A stretch of 46,357 nucleotides of DNA from positions 1 through 46,357 of IMG/VR virus record IMGVR_UViG_3300045241_000108. One strand, written 5' to 3'. The position numbers and the translations under genes are program-made. The stretch is from a virus. The notes beneath the pieces were generated by a model, which was not told the origin of the DNA, searched no databases, and worked only from the letters and a program-made list of their open reading frames with translations. This document shows, piece after piece, positions 30,531-37,813 of the stretch (position 1 is its first letter; each line of letters starts with the position of its first letter).

Positions 30531-30806
30531 TTATCGCAGATCTCGCAACCGCCGGATCTCCTGCACCAGCAGTGCGGTTGTCTTGATGTCGACCGGCACG
30601 ATCGCTCCCGGTTCAAGCATTCGCCCGATGTCGTCCGCAACATCCACAACACCTCGCCCTTCCTCGATGCGCAGCCTCAACCCAAACCGTTCGATCTCCC
30701 GCCGCAAAAAAGAAATCTCGCTGGCCGCCTCAGTGAGCAGCGCGCCGTTTTCGCAATCCCCTTCGCCGCAATTTTTGTGGGTGTTCAATCGCTCGACGAT
30801 GTCCAT
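30531..30806 (-). CDS. Small phage protein with coiled-coil part
   Basis: A 91-residue protein starting 'MDIVERLNTHKNCGEGDCEN'. The sequence 'EAASEISFLRREIERFGLRL' is a coiled coil of the type found in many small phage proteins that begin 'D-I-V-x-R-L'. The C-terminal half includes 'VDIKTTALLVQEIRRLRDL'. An ATG at 30806 follows GAGGGGAC; a GTG at 30809 is possible. It is the last gene of the leftward cluster. The function is unknown. Confidence 0.7.
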   Translation of the reverse strand: MDIVERLNTHKNCGEGDCENGALLTEAASEISFLRREIERFGLRLRIEEGRGVVDVADDIGRMLEPGAIVPVDIKTTALLVQEIRRLRDLR

Positions 30807-30816
30807 CACTGTCCCC

Positions 30817-30921
30817 TCAGACTGGCGGCCATCGAAACCAGCGGCGACCGCGTTTGGCGGCCCGGCGCAGCATCCGCATCACCACCAGCAGCTTGATCTC
30901 AAACCATGCTGCGCTGTTCAT
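30817..30921 (-). CDS. Very small basic protein
   Basis: A 34-residue protein, 'MNSAAWFEIKLLVVMRMLRR' then 'AAKRGRRWFRWPPV', with an amphipathic or membrane-touching first half and a strongly basic, aromatic end. The ATG overlaps the upstream stop (ATGA) and has AAAGGG six bases before it, which supports translation. It resembles a cationic membrane-active peptide. Whether it is made is not certain. Confidence 0.5.
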   Translation of the reverse strand: MNSAAWFEIKLLVVMRMLRRAAKRGRRWFRWPPV

Positions 30922-31199
30922 GCGCGCCCTTTCATTTCCGGTTGGCCTTCGAAGCGCGCGATCATTTCCTTCATCAGCGCGACGACGTCGGCCCGATCGG
31001 CGCCGTTGCTGATGTAGTTGCAGCGGCCACTGTGATCACCGAACGGGAACACCATCAGGACGAAGCCGGTCTTGCGCGCGTTGCCTTTGAGGTCACCGTT
31101 GAAGCCCTTGTCGAGCCCGCGCGCCACCGCGTTCATCGTGTCGATGTATTGCTGCTCGATCGGTCCATCGCCCAAAATCCGATCCTTGCGGTCAGGCAT
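30918..31199 (-). CDS. Conserved small phage protein ('PFGD...GRCNYISNGADR' type)
   Basis: A 93-residue protein. 'LMVFPFGDHSGRCNYISNGA', followed by 'DRADVVALMKEMIARFEGQ', is a phrase I recognise as recurring in small hypothetical proteins of many proteobacterial phages. Its function is unknown. The start at 31199 overlaps the upstream stop; the frame could extend further upstream but the extra part is Ser/Arg-rich and antisense-like. The strict conservation style suggests a specific role in host takeover. Confidence 0.8.
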   Translation of the reverse strand: MPDRKDRILGDGPIEQQYIDTMNAVARGLDKGFNGDLKGNARKTGFVLMVFPFGDHSGRCNYISNGADRADVVALMKEMIARFEGQPEMKGRA

Positions 31200-31536
31200 C
31201 GTGTGCCTCGCTGACTTTTTTGGTGCTGCTCTCGCCGAGGATGAACTCGACATCGATGACGTCGCCATCCTGCAGTTCGTCCCAGTGGTTCTCGATGTAC
31301 TTGTGCGCCTCCGGCATCGTGCGCGGGTAATCGCGACCGTAGTCATACGGGTCGTACCTGGCGCGGCGCTTATGTGTGTCGATGACCATCACGCAATGCT
31401 CGCTCGGGTCACAGCACCATCCATCGCGGCGCATCAGGTAGCGCTGCGCGGCGTTGTCGGGGATCGGTTTGAAGCACATCACCGGGATGAAGGTGTTGCG
31501 GTCTCTGATCTCGAGCACTTTGATCTTCATCGTCAT
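31192..31536 (-). CDS. Conserved small phage protein ('KVLEIRDRNTFIPV' type)
   Basis: A 114-residue protein. 'KIKVLEIRDRNTFIPVMCFK' at the start, 'AQRYLMRRDGWCCDPSEHCV' in the middle and 'HWDELQDGDVIDVEFILGES' at the end are a pattern familiar from uncharacterised proteins of many phages. A Cys pair ('WCCD') and an acidic C-terminus are present. The ATG at 31536 has AAAGGA upstream and overlaps the previous stop. No biochemical role is known to me. Confidence 0.8.
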   Translation of the reverse strand: MTMKIKVLEIRDRNTFIPVMCFKPIPDNAAQRYLMRRDGWCCDPSEHCVMVIDTHKRRARYDPYDYGRDYPRTMPEAHKYIENHWDELQDGDVIDVEFILGESSTKKVSEAHDA

Positions 31537-31745
31537 GGTCGTCCTTTCATCCGTTCGATGTAATCCGCGGCTTCGATCAGCAGGGTGGCCGACATAAACA
31601 GCGGCGCCACCGGATCGCGCTCGTACCAGTCGAGCCAGCAACCGGCCAGGCTGCGCAGTTGCCGCACCATGTCATCGGCGCTGCGTGGCGTTACGGCTTT
31701 CGACCACAGACCTGGCATGTCGCGGGCGAGCCATCGATCGGTCAT
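31533..31745 (-). CDS. Small phage protein, function unknown
   Basis: A 70-residue protein with Trp-rich helices ('SLAGCWLDWYERDPVAPLFM') and 'SATLLIEAADYIERMKGRP' at its end. It is tightly coupled on its downstream side by ATGA. The C-terminal phrase 'LL-EAADYIE' recurs in small phage proteins, often near coiled-coil proteins like that at 30531. No motif gives a function. Confidence 0.68.
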   Translation of the reverse strand: MTDRWLARDMPGLWSKAVTPRSADDMVRQLRSLAGCWLDWYERDPVAPLFMSATLLIEAADYIERMKGRP

Positions 31746-31749
31746 GGTC

Positions 31750-31890
31750 TCACCTCATGAAGCTCGCCAGTCCGCAGCACACCACCAGCACAGCAAACGA
31801 CGCATCCACATTGACGCCGTTCGCCATGGCCATACCGCAGGACATCCCGACAACGATCATGGCGGTGAAGGCGTGCGAGGGCAGGATCAT
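31750..31890 (-). CDS. Small membrane protein
   Basis: A 46-residue hydrophobic protein with two possible spans ('AFTAMIVVGMSCGMAMANGV' and 'ASFAVLVVCCGLASFMR'). The start at 31890 overlaps the upstream HTH gene's stop (ATGA). Its size and layout would suit a small inner-membrane effector. A longer frame upstream is antisense-like and rejected. Confidence 0.58.
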   Translation of the reverse strand: MILPSHAFTAMIVVGMSCGMAMANGVNVDASFAVLVVCCGLASFMR

Positions 31891-32315
31891 GTCACCGGCA
31901 CCTTCATCGGCCGCCCGCACGTCGGGCAGCGGCATTGACCGGCGGGCGGCTCGGCGGCGAGCTGCTTGAGGTCGCCGAGCTCGTCGTTGAAATAGCACTC
32001 GACCGGCGTCATCCAGTCTTCGCGCACAGCGTGGCGCGCCTTCTTGATCTGGTGCTTCACCTGGCTGGACGTAATTCCTATCACCCTGGAGATCTGCGCG
32101 TAGCTGGCGCCGGCATCGCGCGCGCGCAGCATCGCCCGGTCGCGCTCGTTGAGGCACTGCGCCTTGACCAGGCGGGGCGGCAGCACGTCCTTCCAGCGGC
32201 GATCGCGCGCCACCGCCGGATGCACCGGCGTTCCGGTCTTGCGCAGCTCCTCCTCGAGCGCGATACGCTCGCGGTTCCAGCCCACGGGATAGAACGTGGC
32301 GTGATGATCGGGCAT
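31887..32315 (-). CDS. HTH plus zinc-ribbon regulatory protein
   Basis: A 142-residue protein. 'ERDRAMLRARDAGASYAQIS' followed by 'RVIGITSSQVKHQIKKARHA' is a sigma-like or homeodomain-type HTH, and the C-terminal 'GQCRCPTCGRPMKVP' is a likely zinc knuckle. The ATG at 32315 is chosen over a longer, Ser/Cys-rich frame. The pair of domains suggests a transcription regulator, possibly of the late genes that diverge at 32698. The target is unknown. Confidence 0.75.
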   Translation of the reverse strand: MPDHHATFYPVGWNRERIALEEELRKTGTPVHPAVARDRRWKDVLPPRLVKAQCLNERDRAMLRARDAGASYAQISRVIGITSSQVKHQIKKARHAVREDWMTPVECYFNDELGDLKQLAAEPPAGQCRCPTCGRPMKVPVT

Positions 32316-32319
32316 GGGC

Positions 32320-32697
32320 TTACACCAGGATCTGTGCCGGCAGCGGATGATCGAGGCCGACATTGCGCCAGAGGTGCAGACAATTCGGGTGCAGGTTTTT
32401 GTACTCGGATTTTTTCGGGTGAAATTGCAGCACGGTCTCTTCGTCGTCCCAGAAGGCATCCTTCACCCAGCACATCTCCTGCCAGTTGGGTGGATGCCTG
32501 CCTTCGATCGAGACGCTGACGTGCTCCCAGCCGCCGAGTGGAGGATCCTCATCCAGGCCATCGCCGGCGATGATGCGCAGCAGGCGCCCGCACGGGCCCA
32601 TCACCTCAAACGCGCCCCAGATGGTGCCGGGCAGCGAGGCGTAGAGACCGACCCGCAGCCGGCCAGCTTCGATCTTGGGTTCAGGTTTTTGCTTCAA
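32320..32697 (-). CDS. Conserved phage protein ('WVKDAFWDDEE...HLW' type), TTG start
   Basis: A 125-residue protein. 'MCWVKDAFWDDEETVLQFHP' and 'SEYKNLHPNCLHLWRNVGLD' form a phrase that recurs in phage hypotheticals (grouped in recent databases as DUF7694, as far as I recall). No ATG precedes the conserved region, so the TTG at 32697 with GAGGT eight bases upstream is taken as start. It is the first gene of the leftward cluster. The function is unknown. Confidence 0.75.
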   Translation of the reverse strand: MKQKPEPKIEAGRLRVGLYASLPGTIWGAFEVMGPCGRLLRIIAGDGLDEDPPLGGWEHVSVSIEGRHPPNWQEMCWVKDAFWDDEETVLQFHPKKSEYKNLHPNCLHLWRNVGLDHPLPAQILV

Positions 32698-32731
32698 GGT
32701 GGCAGACCTCGTCCCCCATCATCAACTCGCT

Positions 32732-32760
32732 TTGAAAAAAAACGCAACCCGGTGTATAGA
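32732..32760 (+). promoter_or_regulatory. Sigma70-like promoter for the tail-fibre/lysis operon
   Basis: TTGAAA (32732-32737) and TATAGA (32755-32760) are 17 bp apart, within an A-rich stretch. It points to the tail-fibre gene at 32839 with a leader of about 70 bases. No GGGCC-N3-GGCCC operator is present here, so this operon would not answer to the same regulator as the lysogeny promoters. Confidence 0.72.
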
Positions 32761-32838
32761 AAAAACCTGCTCGCAACGCGACGGCAGCGCCGCGCTTAGC
32801 CCCGAGCGCCAAGGTCGGCGGGGCACCGAAAACCAAGC

Positions 32839-34218
32839 ATGGTTACGGTCAAGCGCCCGCAGCGCCTCTTCTCGTTTTCCGATCACAGCCAGATGCGGCC
32901 GAAAGAGCCGCCGCCCGGCGACCGGCTCGACGCGCAGTTTCACGAGCTGATCGAGGCGATCAACACCACGCAGAACGCGCTCTCCGAGATCCGCCGCGAC
33001 GACGGCAAGTTAAAAAACAGGACGGTGACGGAAGATCACTTAGTCCCCGGTTTGCTGTCTTCGATCAAAACAAACCTCACCAGTGAGCTCGCGCCGTTTG
33101 CCCTGAGCGTGGCCGGTGCGTCGGCCAATGCCCGCGAGGCCGAACGCAAGACCGCGCTGTACGCCCAGGATGCCGAGCGCGCAGTCCAGGTCGCCACCAC
33201 GCTGGTCAACGGCATGGCGGCGCTGCGCCAACTCATCCAGAACAAATCCGACGTCAACGCCAAAGCCGCCGACATCGCCGACATGTTCGCCACCGAGAGC
33301 GAAAACTGGGCGAACTATTCCCGCGCCCAGGCCGACAACGCCATCAAGGCGAAGGACGAGGCGGTGGCCTGGGCCGAGTATCTGGCCGGGCCGGTGGTCG
33401 ATCCCGGCGCTGCTCCCGCCTACATCGCCGGCTCACCGATCGGCAGTGGCCTCTACTACCAACCGGTCGAGGGCGGACTGGCCGGCCTGTGGTCGGCGAA
33501 ATGGTGGGCGCTGCAGGCCTACAGCCTGGTCGGCGCCGCCGGGCAATTTTTTCTCGGACCATGGCCGGCGGGCCCGTTGCCCGGCGAACAAAATCCGCAA
33601 ACCGGCCAGGTGACGCCCAACCCGATCCCGCCCGGCTCGATCTACTACGACACCACGTCGGGCCAGATCATGGTGTGGAACGGCATCGCCTGGAAGCAGG
33701 CGACGGCGCTGCAGTCGACGGTCTCCATCAGCTACGTCTACCAGGCCGCCGCCAGCCAGCAGAATTTTTCCGGCCCCGATCTCAACGGACAGACGCCCGA
33801 CGTCGGCAACTATCCGTCGAATGTCTTCATCAACGGCGTGCGCCTGGTGCCCACCCTCGACTACACCATCGACGTCGGCACCGACACGCTGCACATCAAC
33901 GCGCCGGTCACGCTCAACTCGATGGTGCAGTGGGATCTGCTGGTGCCGCCGGCGGCGGCGAGCGCGATGGTCAAGGCCTGGAAGATCGTGCCGCTCGCGC
34001 CCGACGGCGCGATCCAGAATTTTCCGCTCAAGTACGTCAACGCCGCGTCCGCCACCGTTGATGCCAACGTCGGCTCGAGCCCCGAGCTCATCGTCGTCCT
34101 CGACGGCGTCATGCAAGAGCCGGGCTCGGATTTTAGCGCCGCCGGATCGGCGCTGCACATGATCGTGGCGCCGGGCGCCGACGCCGACTTCTGGGCGGTC
34201 TGGTATCAACCGGTATGA
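32839..34218 (+). CDS. Tail fibre / tail protein, virion-proximal
   Basis: A 459-residue protein. Residues of about 20-200 are helical and coiled-coil ('SANAREAERKTALYAQDAER', 'WANYSRAQADNAIKAKDEAV'), typical of the shaft base of phage fibres. Residues of about 200-290 contain 'GSIYYDTTSGQIMVWNGIAW', a common fibre motif, and the last part is beta-rich ('NVFINGVRLVPTLDYTIDV'). It is first in the late rightward operon. It is likely the anchoring fibre or an accessory tail protein. The ribosome-binding site is weak. Confidence 0.72.
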   Translation: MVTVKRPQRLFSFSDHSQMRPKEPPPGDRLDAQFHELIEAINTTQNALSEIRRDDGKLKNRTVTEDHLVPGLLSSIKTNLTSELAPFALSVAGASANAREAERKTALYAQDAERAVQVATTLVNGMAALRQLIQNKSDVNAKAADIADMFATESENWANYSRAQADNAIKAKDEAVAWAEYLAGPVVDPGAAPAYIAGSPIGSGLYYQPVEGGLAGLWSAKWWALQAYSLVGAAGQFFLGPWPAGPLPGEQNPQTGQVTPNPIPPGSIYYDTTSGQIMVWNGIAWKQATALQSTVSISYVYQAAASQQNFSGPDLNGQTPDVGNYPSNVFINGVRLVPTLDYTIDVGTDTLHINAPVTLNSMVQWDLLVPPAAASAMVKAWKIVPLAPDGAIQNFPLKYVNAASATVDANVGSSPELIVVLDGVMQEPGSDFSAAGSALHMIVAPGADADFWAVWYQPV

Positions 34219-34228
34219 GGAGCGCTCG

Positions 34229-34555
34229 ATGACACAGGCGCTGCGCGTTGCCCTCTGGGTGCCGACCGAGGATCCCCCCGATGCGTCGAACGACGGCATC
34301 CTGACCAAGGCGGCGCAGATCGCGGCCAAGGTGCTGCCGACGCGCTTTGCTTTAGGCGGTGGCGGATCCGGTGGTGGCGGCATCCCCGAGGCGCCGATCG
34401 ACGGCAAGACCTACGGCCGCAAGGATGCCGGCTGGATCCAGGTCACCGGCGGCTCGGGCGGCGGCATCACCGAAGCGCCCACTGACGGCGCCCCGTATGT
34501 GCGGCAATCCAGCGCCTGGGTGTCGATCGCCATCATCGATGCAGGAACCTACTGA
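34229..34555 (+). CDS. Small tail-fibre-type protein with repeated motif
   Basis: A 108-residue protein with two copies of an 'E-A-P-x-D-G-x-x-Y-x-R-x-x-x-x-W' motif: 'IPEAPIDGKTYGRKDAGW' and 'ITEAPTDGAPYVRQSSAW', separated by Gly/Ser-rich linkers. The motif is common in fibre and baseplate proteins. GAGGAG precedes the ATG. It may be a fibre segment or a short cap protein expressed with the fibre genes. Confidence 0.68.
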   Translation: MTQALRVALWVPTEDPPDASNDGILTKAAQIAAKVLPTRFALGGGGSGGGGIPEAPIDGKTYGRKDAGWIQVTGGSGGGITEAPTDGAPYVRQSSAWVSIAIIDAGTY

Positions 34556-34567
34556 GGAGAAAACGCC

Positions 34568-35128
34568 ATGGCGGTAACCATCGAAGTCAAGGACGGCGAG
34601 ACCGCAACGGTCGGCGGCCCGGCGCGCATGCGCGTCATCGGCGCCGTCACCGGCGCGGTCAGCCTCAACGCCGAGGCGATCGATGCGCCGGGCGTCGAGG
34701 TCAGGGACGGCGAGACCGCCGAGGTGATCGGCCCGGCCATCCTGCGCGTGACCTCCGACGTGCCCGGCTCGGTGCTGATCGACGGCGAGCCGGTGGTGAA
34801 GCCACCGGAAACAACGCCACCACCGCTCGACGTGCCGCCGGCGCTCGATGCGCTCGTCCCCGATACGGCGGTCGCCGGCGATGCCGCCGACATCACCATG
34901 GTCGTCGAGGGAGAAGGCTTCACCGCCGACAGCGTCATCGTGTTCGACGGCAACGATGAGCCGACCACGTTCATCGACGCCACCGCGGTGTCGACCGGCG
35001 TCAAGCCGTCGCTGTTTACCGTGCCGGCCGATTGCCCGGTGAGCGTGCGCAACGGCGCTGCGATGAGCAACGCGCTGACGTTCTCGTTCACCGATGGCGC
35101 GGCGCGCTCGAGCAAATCAAGGCGCTGA
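34568..35128 (+). CDS. Ig-like / IPT-TIG domain structural protein
   Basis: A 186-residue, beta-rich acidic protein. The first 60 residues hold two similar strands, 'IEVKDGETATVGGPARMRV' and 'VEVRDGETAEVIGPAILRV'; after a Pro-rich linker ('PPETTPPPLDVPPALD') comes an IPT/TIG-like domain ('VPDTAVAGDAADITMVVEGE' and 'NGAAMSNALTFSF'). Such domains decorate virions and help attachment to cell surfaces. The short basic end is unusual. Confidence 0.72.
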   Translation: MAVTIEVKDGETATVGGPARMRVIGAVTGAVSLNAEAIDAPGVEVRDGETAEVIGPAILRVTSDVPGSVLIDGEPVVKPPETTPPPLDVPPALDALVPDTAVAGDAADITMVVEGEGFTADSVIVFDGNDEPTTFIDATAVSTGVKPSLFTVPADCPVSVRNGAAMSNALTFSFTDGAARSSKSRR

Positions 35129-35130
35129 TC

Positions 35131-35475
35131 ATGTCGCAACGCGCAGTCGGCATCGGCAGAAAAACCAAGGTCGCGGCGGCGCGGAAAAAACGCCGGGTGC
35201 AGCCGCGCCTCTCCGCGATGGAGCGCCGCACCAAGAAGCAGCTCGACGAGCTGCTCACCCGCGGCGTGCGAAAACAGAAAAAGAAAAAGACGTTGACGGA
35301 AAAAAAGATGTCCAAACCCAGCAGGAGAAAAACGACGATGAACAACGACGACAAGAAGCACGAGAAGCACGCGCCGAAAAAACCGGACAAGGAAAGCGCT
35401 CCCGATCCGATGTCAACGCCACCTGACTCGCCGCCGGCGCTGCCCGGCGATGCCGAGAAGCACGAGAAGAAATGA
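35131..35475 (+). CDS. Lys/Arg-rich disordered protein
   Basis: A 114-residue, strongly basic protein ('RKTKVAAARKKRRVQPRLSA', 'LLTRGVRKQKKKKTLTEKKM') that changes to a Pro/Asp/Lys-rich disordered end. AAGGCG precedes the ATG, three bases after the previous stop. Neighbouring genes code for tail proteins. It could bind nucleic acid or a polyanionic surface. No family was recognised, and internal Met codons leave the start open. Confidence 0.6.
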   Translation: MSQRAVGIGRKTKVAAARKKRRVQPRLSAMERRTKKQLDELLTRGVRKQKKKKTLTEKKMSKPSRRKTTMNNDDKKHEKHAPKKPDKESAPDPMSTPPDSPPALPGDAEKHEKK

Positions 35476-35657
35476 TCAGCAGGAGCAGACCGAGCCTGGC
35501 GGCGGCCTACGGCCTGCCGCCCGACACGCCGCTCAATCTCGTCGTCTCGCGCGGCTTGAACATGCACGCCATCAACCGCGCGATCGCGGTGAAGAAGGAA
35601 TACGACGCCAACACAACGACGCCGCTGCAGAAGGATCCGAAGACGCCGCAGGAGTGA
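35472..35657 (+). CDS. Small protein in the tail operon
   Basis: A 61-residue protein, 'SRPSLAAAYGLPPDTPLNLV' followed by 'VSRGLNMHAINRAIAVKKEY', starting at an ATGA overlap with the preceding gene. No motif is evident; the composition is natural. It lies directly before a tail-fibre gene and may be a chaperone or minor tail component. Confidence 0.6.
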   Translation: MISRSRPSLAAAYGLPPDTPLNLVVSRGLNMHAINRAIAVKKEYDANTTTPLQKDPKTPQE

Positions 35658-35663
35658 TTGCCC

Positions 35664-37499
35664 ATGACTTCGCGTTATCGCCACCGACGCACTCCGCTGC
35701 CCGCCACGCCGTTTCCCTCGCCGATCGAACCCGGCGAGATCGTCGTCAACACCGCCAACCGCCAGCTCGCCGTGGGCGATGCCGCGGCCGGCACGCTCGG
35801 CCAGCCCAAGCCGCTCATCGGCGTGCGCTTCTTTGATCCGACCGCGGCCTATGTGCTCAACGACGTCGTCACGCAAACCGGAAAAGTTTATCGCGCCAAC
35901 GGCAGCATCGCGCCGGGCGCCTTCAACGCATCCAGCTGGACCGAGATCGGCGCCGGCGGCACCGCCGTGAACGTGGCGTCGGATCCGGTCGGCTTTGTCT
36001 CCGCCACCAACGTGCAGGCGGCGATCGCCGAGCTCGACGCCGAGTACCACACCGCCGACGCCGCGATCATCACCGCCTACCAGAACGCCGACACCGCGCT
36101 GCAGACCAACATCGACGGCAAGGTTGCCAAGGCCGGCGATACCATGGCGGGACATCTCTCGCTCCCGACCGGTCCTGGCGCCGCCAATGCGGTGCGCAAG
36201 GATTACGTCGACGCCGCCGATGCGACACTGACGACGTCGGTCAACGGCAAGGTTGCCAAGGCCGGCGACACGATGGGCGGGCAATTATTGCTCTATGCCG
36301 ATCCCGTGCTGCCGCTCGAGGCAACGACAAAGCAGTACGTCGATGGGTGGATCGCCGCCGCCGGCGGCAATGCGGTCAAATATATTGCGCAGTCGCTCAC
36401 CGCGCCGCAGCAGCAGCAGGCGCGGCAGAACATCTACGCCGCACCCTTCGACGCGCTGGCCTACAGCGGTTTGCAGATCAATGGTGGCATGGAGGTCAAT
36501 CAGGAAAACGTCGGTCTTGCCGTCAATGGGGCGACCAAATATTGCATCGATGGCTGGCAGGCTTCTTCGGTTGGGTCGCAAACCATCAACACCTCACAGC
36601 ACCCGTCCTGTCCGCCCGGCTTCACGGCATCGACGGCCCTTCAGGTGAACGTCGCCAATGCCGCGCCGTCAGCCGGGCACCTCGTCACCCTCAGACAGCC
36701 CATCGAAGGCTATCGCATCGCGCGGCTGGCGTGGGGGACGGCCAACGCGCAGCCGATCACACTGGGGTTTTGGATCTATGCCGTCCGCCCCGGCAATTAC
36801 TCGGGGTCTATTGTCAACGGAGCGGCCAACCGATGCTACCCGTTCGCCTTCACCATCAATGCTGCCAGCACCTGGGAGTACAAGACCGTCACCATTCCCG
36901 GCGACACCACCGGCACATGGGCCAAGGACAATACGATTGGGATGTATGTCACCTTCGCGATGATGGTTGGCAGCACCTATCAGTCAGCGGCAGGCGCGTG
37001 GGCGGCAGGCAACTTTTGCGGCGCAACCGGCAGCATCAACGGTGTCGCCGCGACCAGCGACGTCATGCTGGTGACCGGCGTCACCGTGCATCCCGGCAAC
37101 GAAGCACCAGCAGCAACGCGCTCGCCGTTCATCGTGCGGCCATTCGATCAAGAGCTACAGGTGTGCAAACGCTACTTTGAGAAAAGCTACAACTACGCTG
37201 TGGTGCCGGGTTCTGCTCTTGCGGTGGGTGCAGGAGGAATGTTCTGGGGCACCGGGTACACCGCTGTTCCTATGGTGCTGACGCAATCATTCTCCGTTGA
37301 GAAGCGCGCAACCCCAACAATGAAAGTATATGACAACGGTGGATTTCAAGGTGCGATATCCTTCTACAGCGGGAGTTGGCAAAACGGTGCGGCAGTAACT
37401 GTGGCAGTCCCGCTCACTAAATCTTTTGCGGTTTCGCCGAACGCAGCTGGACCTTCTTGGTGGAGTTGCGACTACACCGCCGACGCGAGACTTCCATGA
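35664..37499 (+). CDS. Tail fibre protein A
   Basis: A 611-residue fibre. The N-terminal 85 residues ('SRYRHRRTPLPATPFPSPIE', 'GEIVVNTANRQLAVGDAAAG', 'PKPLIGVRFFDPTAAYVLND') are paralogous to the start of the fibre at 37810 and probably form the virion-binding anchor. Next come shaft repeats with 'KVAKAGDTMAGHLSLP' and 'KVAKAGDTMGGQLLLY'. The C-terminal 330 residues, 'SGLQINGGMEVNQENVGLAV' onward, form a receptor-binding domain with a jelly-roll style. The ATG at 35664 is preferred over TTG at 35658 by spacing to AGGAG. Confidence 0.82.
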   Translation: MTSRYRHRRTPLPATPFPSPIEPGEIVVNTANRQLAVGDAAAGTLGQPKPLIGVRFFDPTAAYVLNDVVTQTGKVYRANGSIAPGAFNASSWTEIGAGGTAVNVASDPVGFVSATNVQAAIAELDAEYHTADAAIITAYQNADTALQTNIDGKVAKAGDTMAGHLSLPTGPGAANAVRKDYVDAADATLTTSVNGKVAKAGDTMGGQLLLYADPVLPLEATTKQYVDGWIAAAGGNAVKYIAQSLTAPQQQQARQNIYAAPFDALAYSGLQINGGMEVNQENVGLAVNGATKYCIDGWQASSVGSQTINTSQHPSCPPGFTASTALQVNVANAAPSAGHLVTLRQPIEGYRIARLAWGTANAQPITLGFWIYAVRPGNYSGSIVNGAANRCYPFAFTINAASTWEYKTVTIPGDTTGTWAKDNTIGMYVTFAMMVGSTYQSAAGAWAAGNFCGATGSINGVAATSDVMLVTGVTVHPGNEAPAATRSPFIVRPFDQELQVCKRYFEKSYNYAVVPGSALAVGAGGMFWGTGYTAVPMVLTQSFSVEKRATPTMKVYDNGGFQGAISFYSGSWQNGAAVTVAVPLTKSFAVSPNAAGPSWWSCDYTADARLP

Positions 37500-37813
37500 C
37501 CGACTATCAACTCACCGCGACTGATGTCGTCATCCGCACCGCGGATCAGGCGAACATCCCCAACGATCCGGCCAACCGCGACCGTGACGAATACGAGCAG
37601 TGGCTTGTCGACGGCGGTGTGCCCGATCCGTATGTGCCGCCGCCACCAACACCGCCGGAAGCGCAGCCGGAAACAACGGTGCTCTACGATCACGAGAACC
37701 GTTTGCGCGCGATCGAGGGACAGCCGCCGCTGACGATCGGTGAATTTGTGCTGAAGGCCACGCAAGAACCTGCACCGGCGCCCGCCGGCAAAAAAGTGCG
37801 GGGAGCGAAATGA
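37496..37813 (+). CDS. Tail-fibre assembly or accessory protein
   Basis: A 105-residue protein starting at an ATGA overlap with fibre A and ending at an ATGA overlap with fibre B. 'VIRTADQANIPNDPANRDRD', 'EYEQWLVDGGVPDPYVPPPP' is a phrase found in phage fibre-assembly chaperones and small tail proteins, where 'N-R-D-x-x-E-Y-x-x-W-L-x-x-G' recurs. It is likely to help fold one or both fibres. Confidence 0.72.
   Translation: MTDYQLTATDVVIRTADQANIPNDPANRDRDEYEQWLVDGGVPDPYVPPPPTPPEAQPETTVLYDHENRLRAIEGQPPLTIGEFVLKATQEPAPAPAGKKVRGAK

Noticed and set aside
35088-36284. Long leftward reading frame opposite the tail genes
   Set aside because: Arg/Gly/Val-rich antisense shadow across several real genes.
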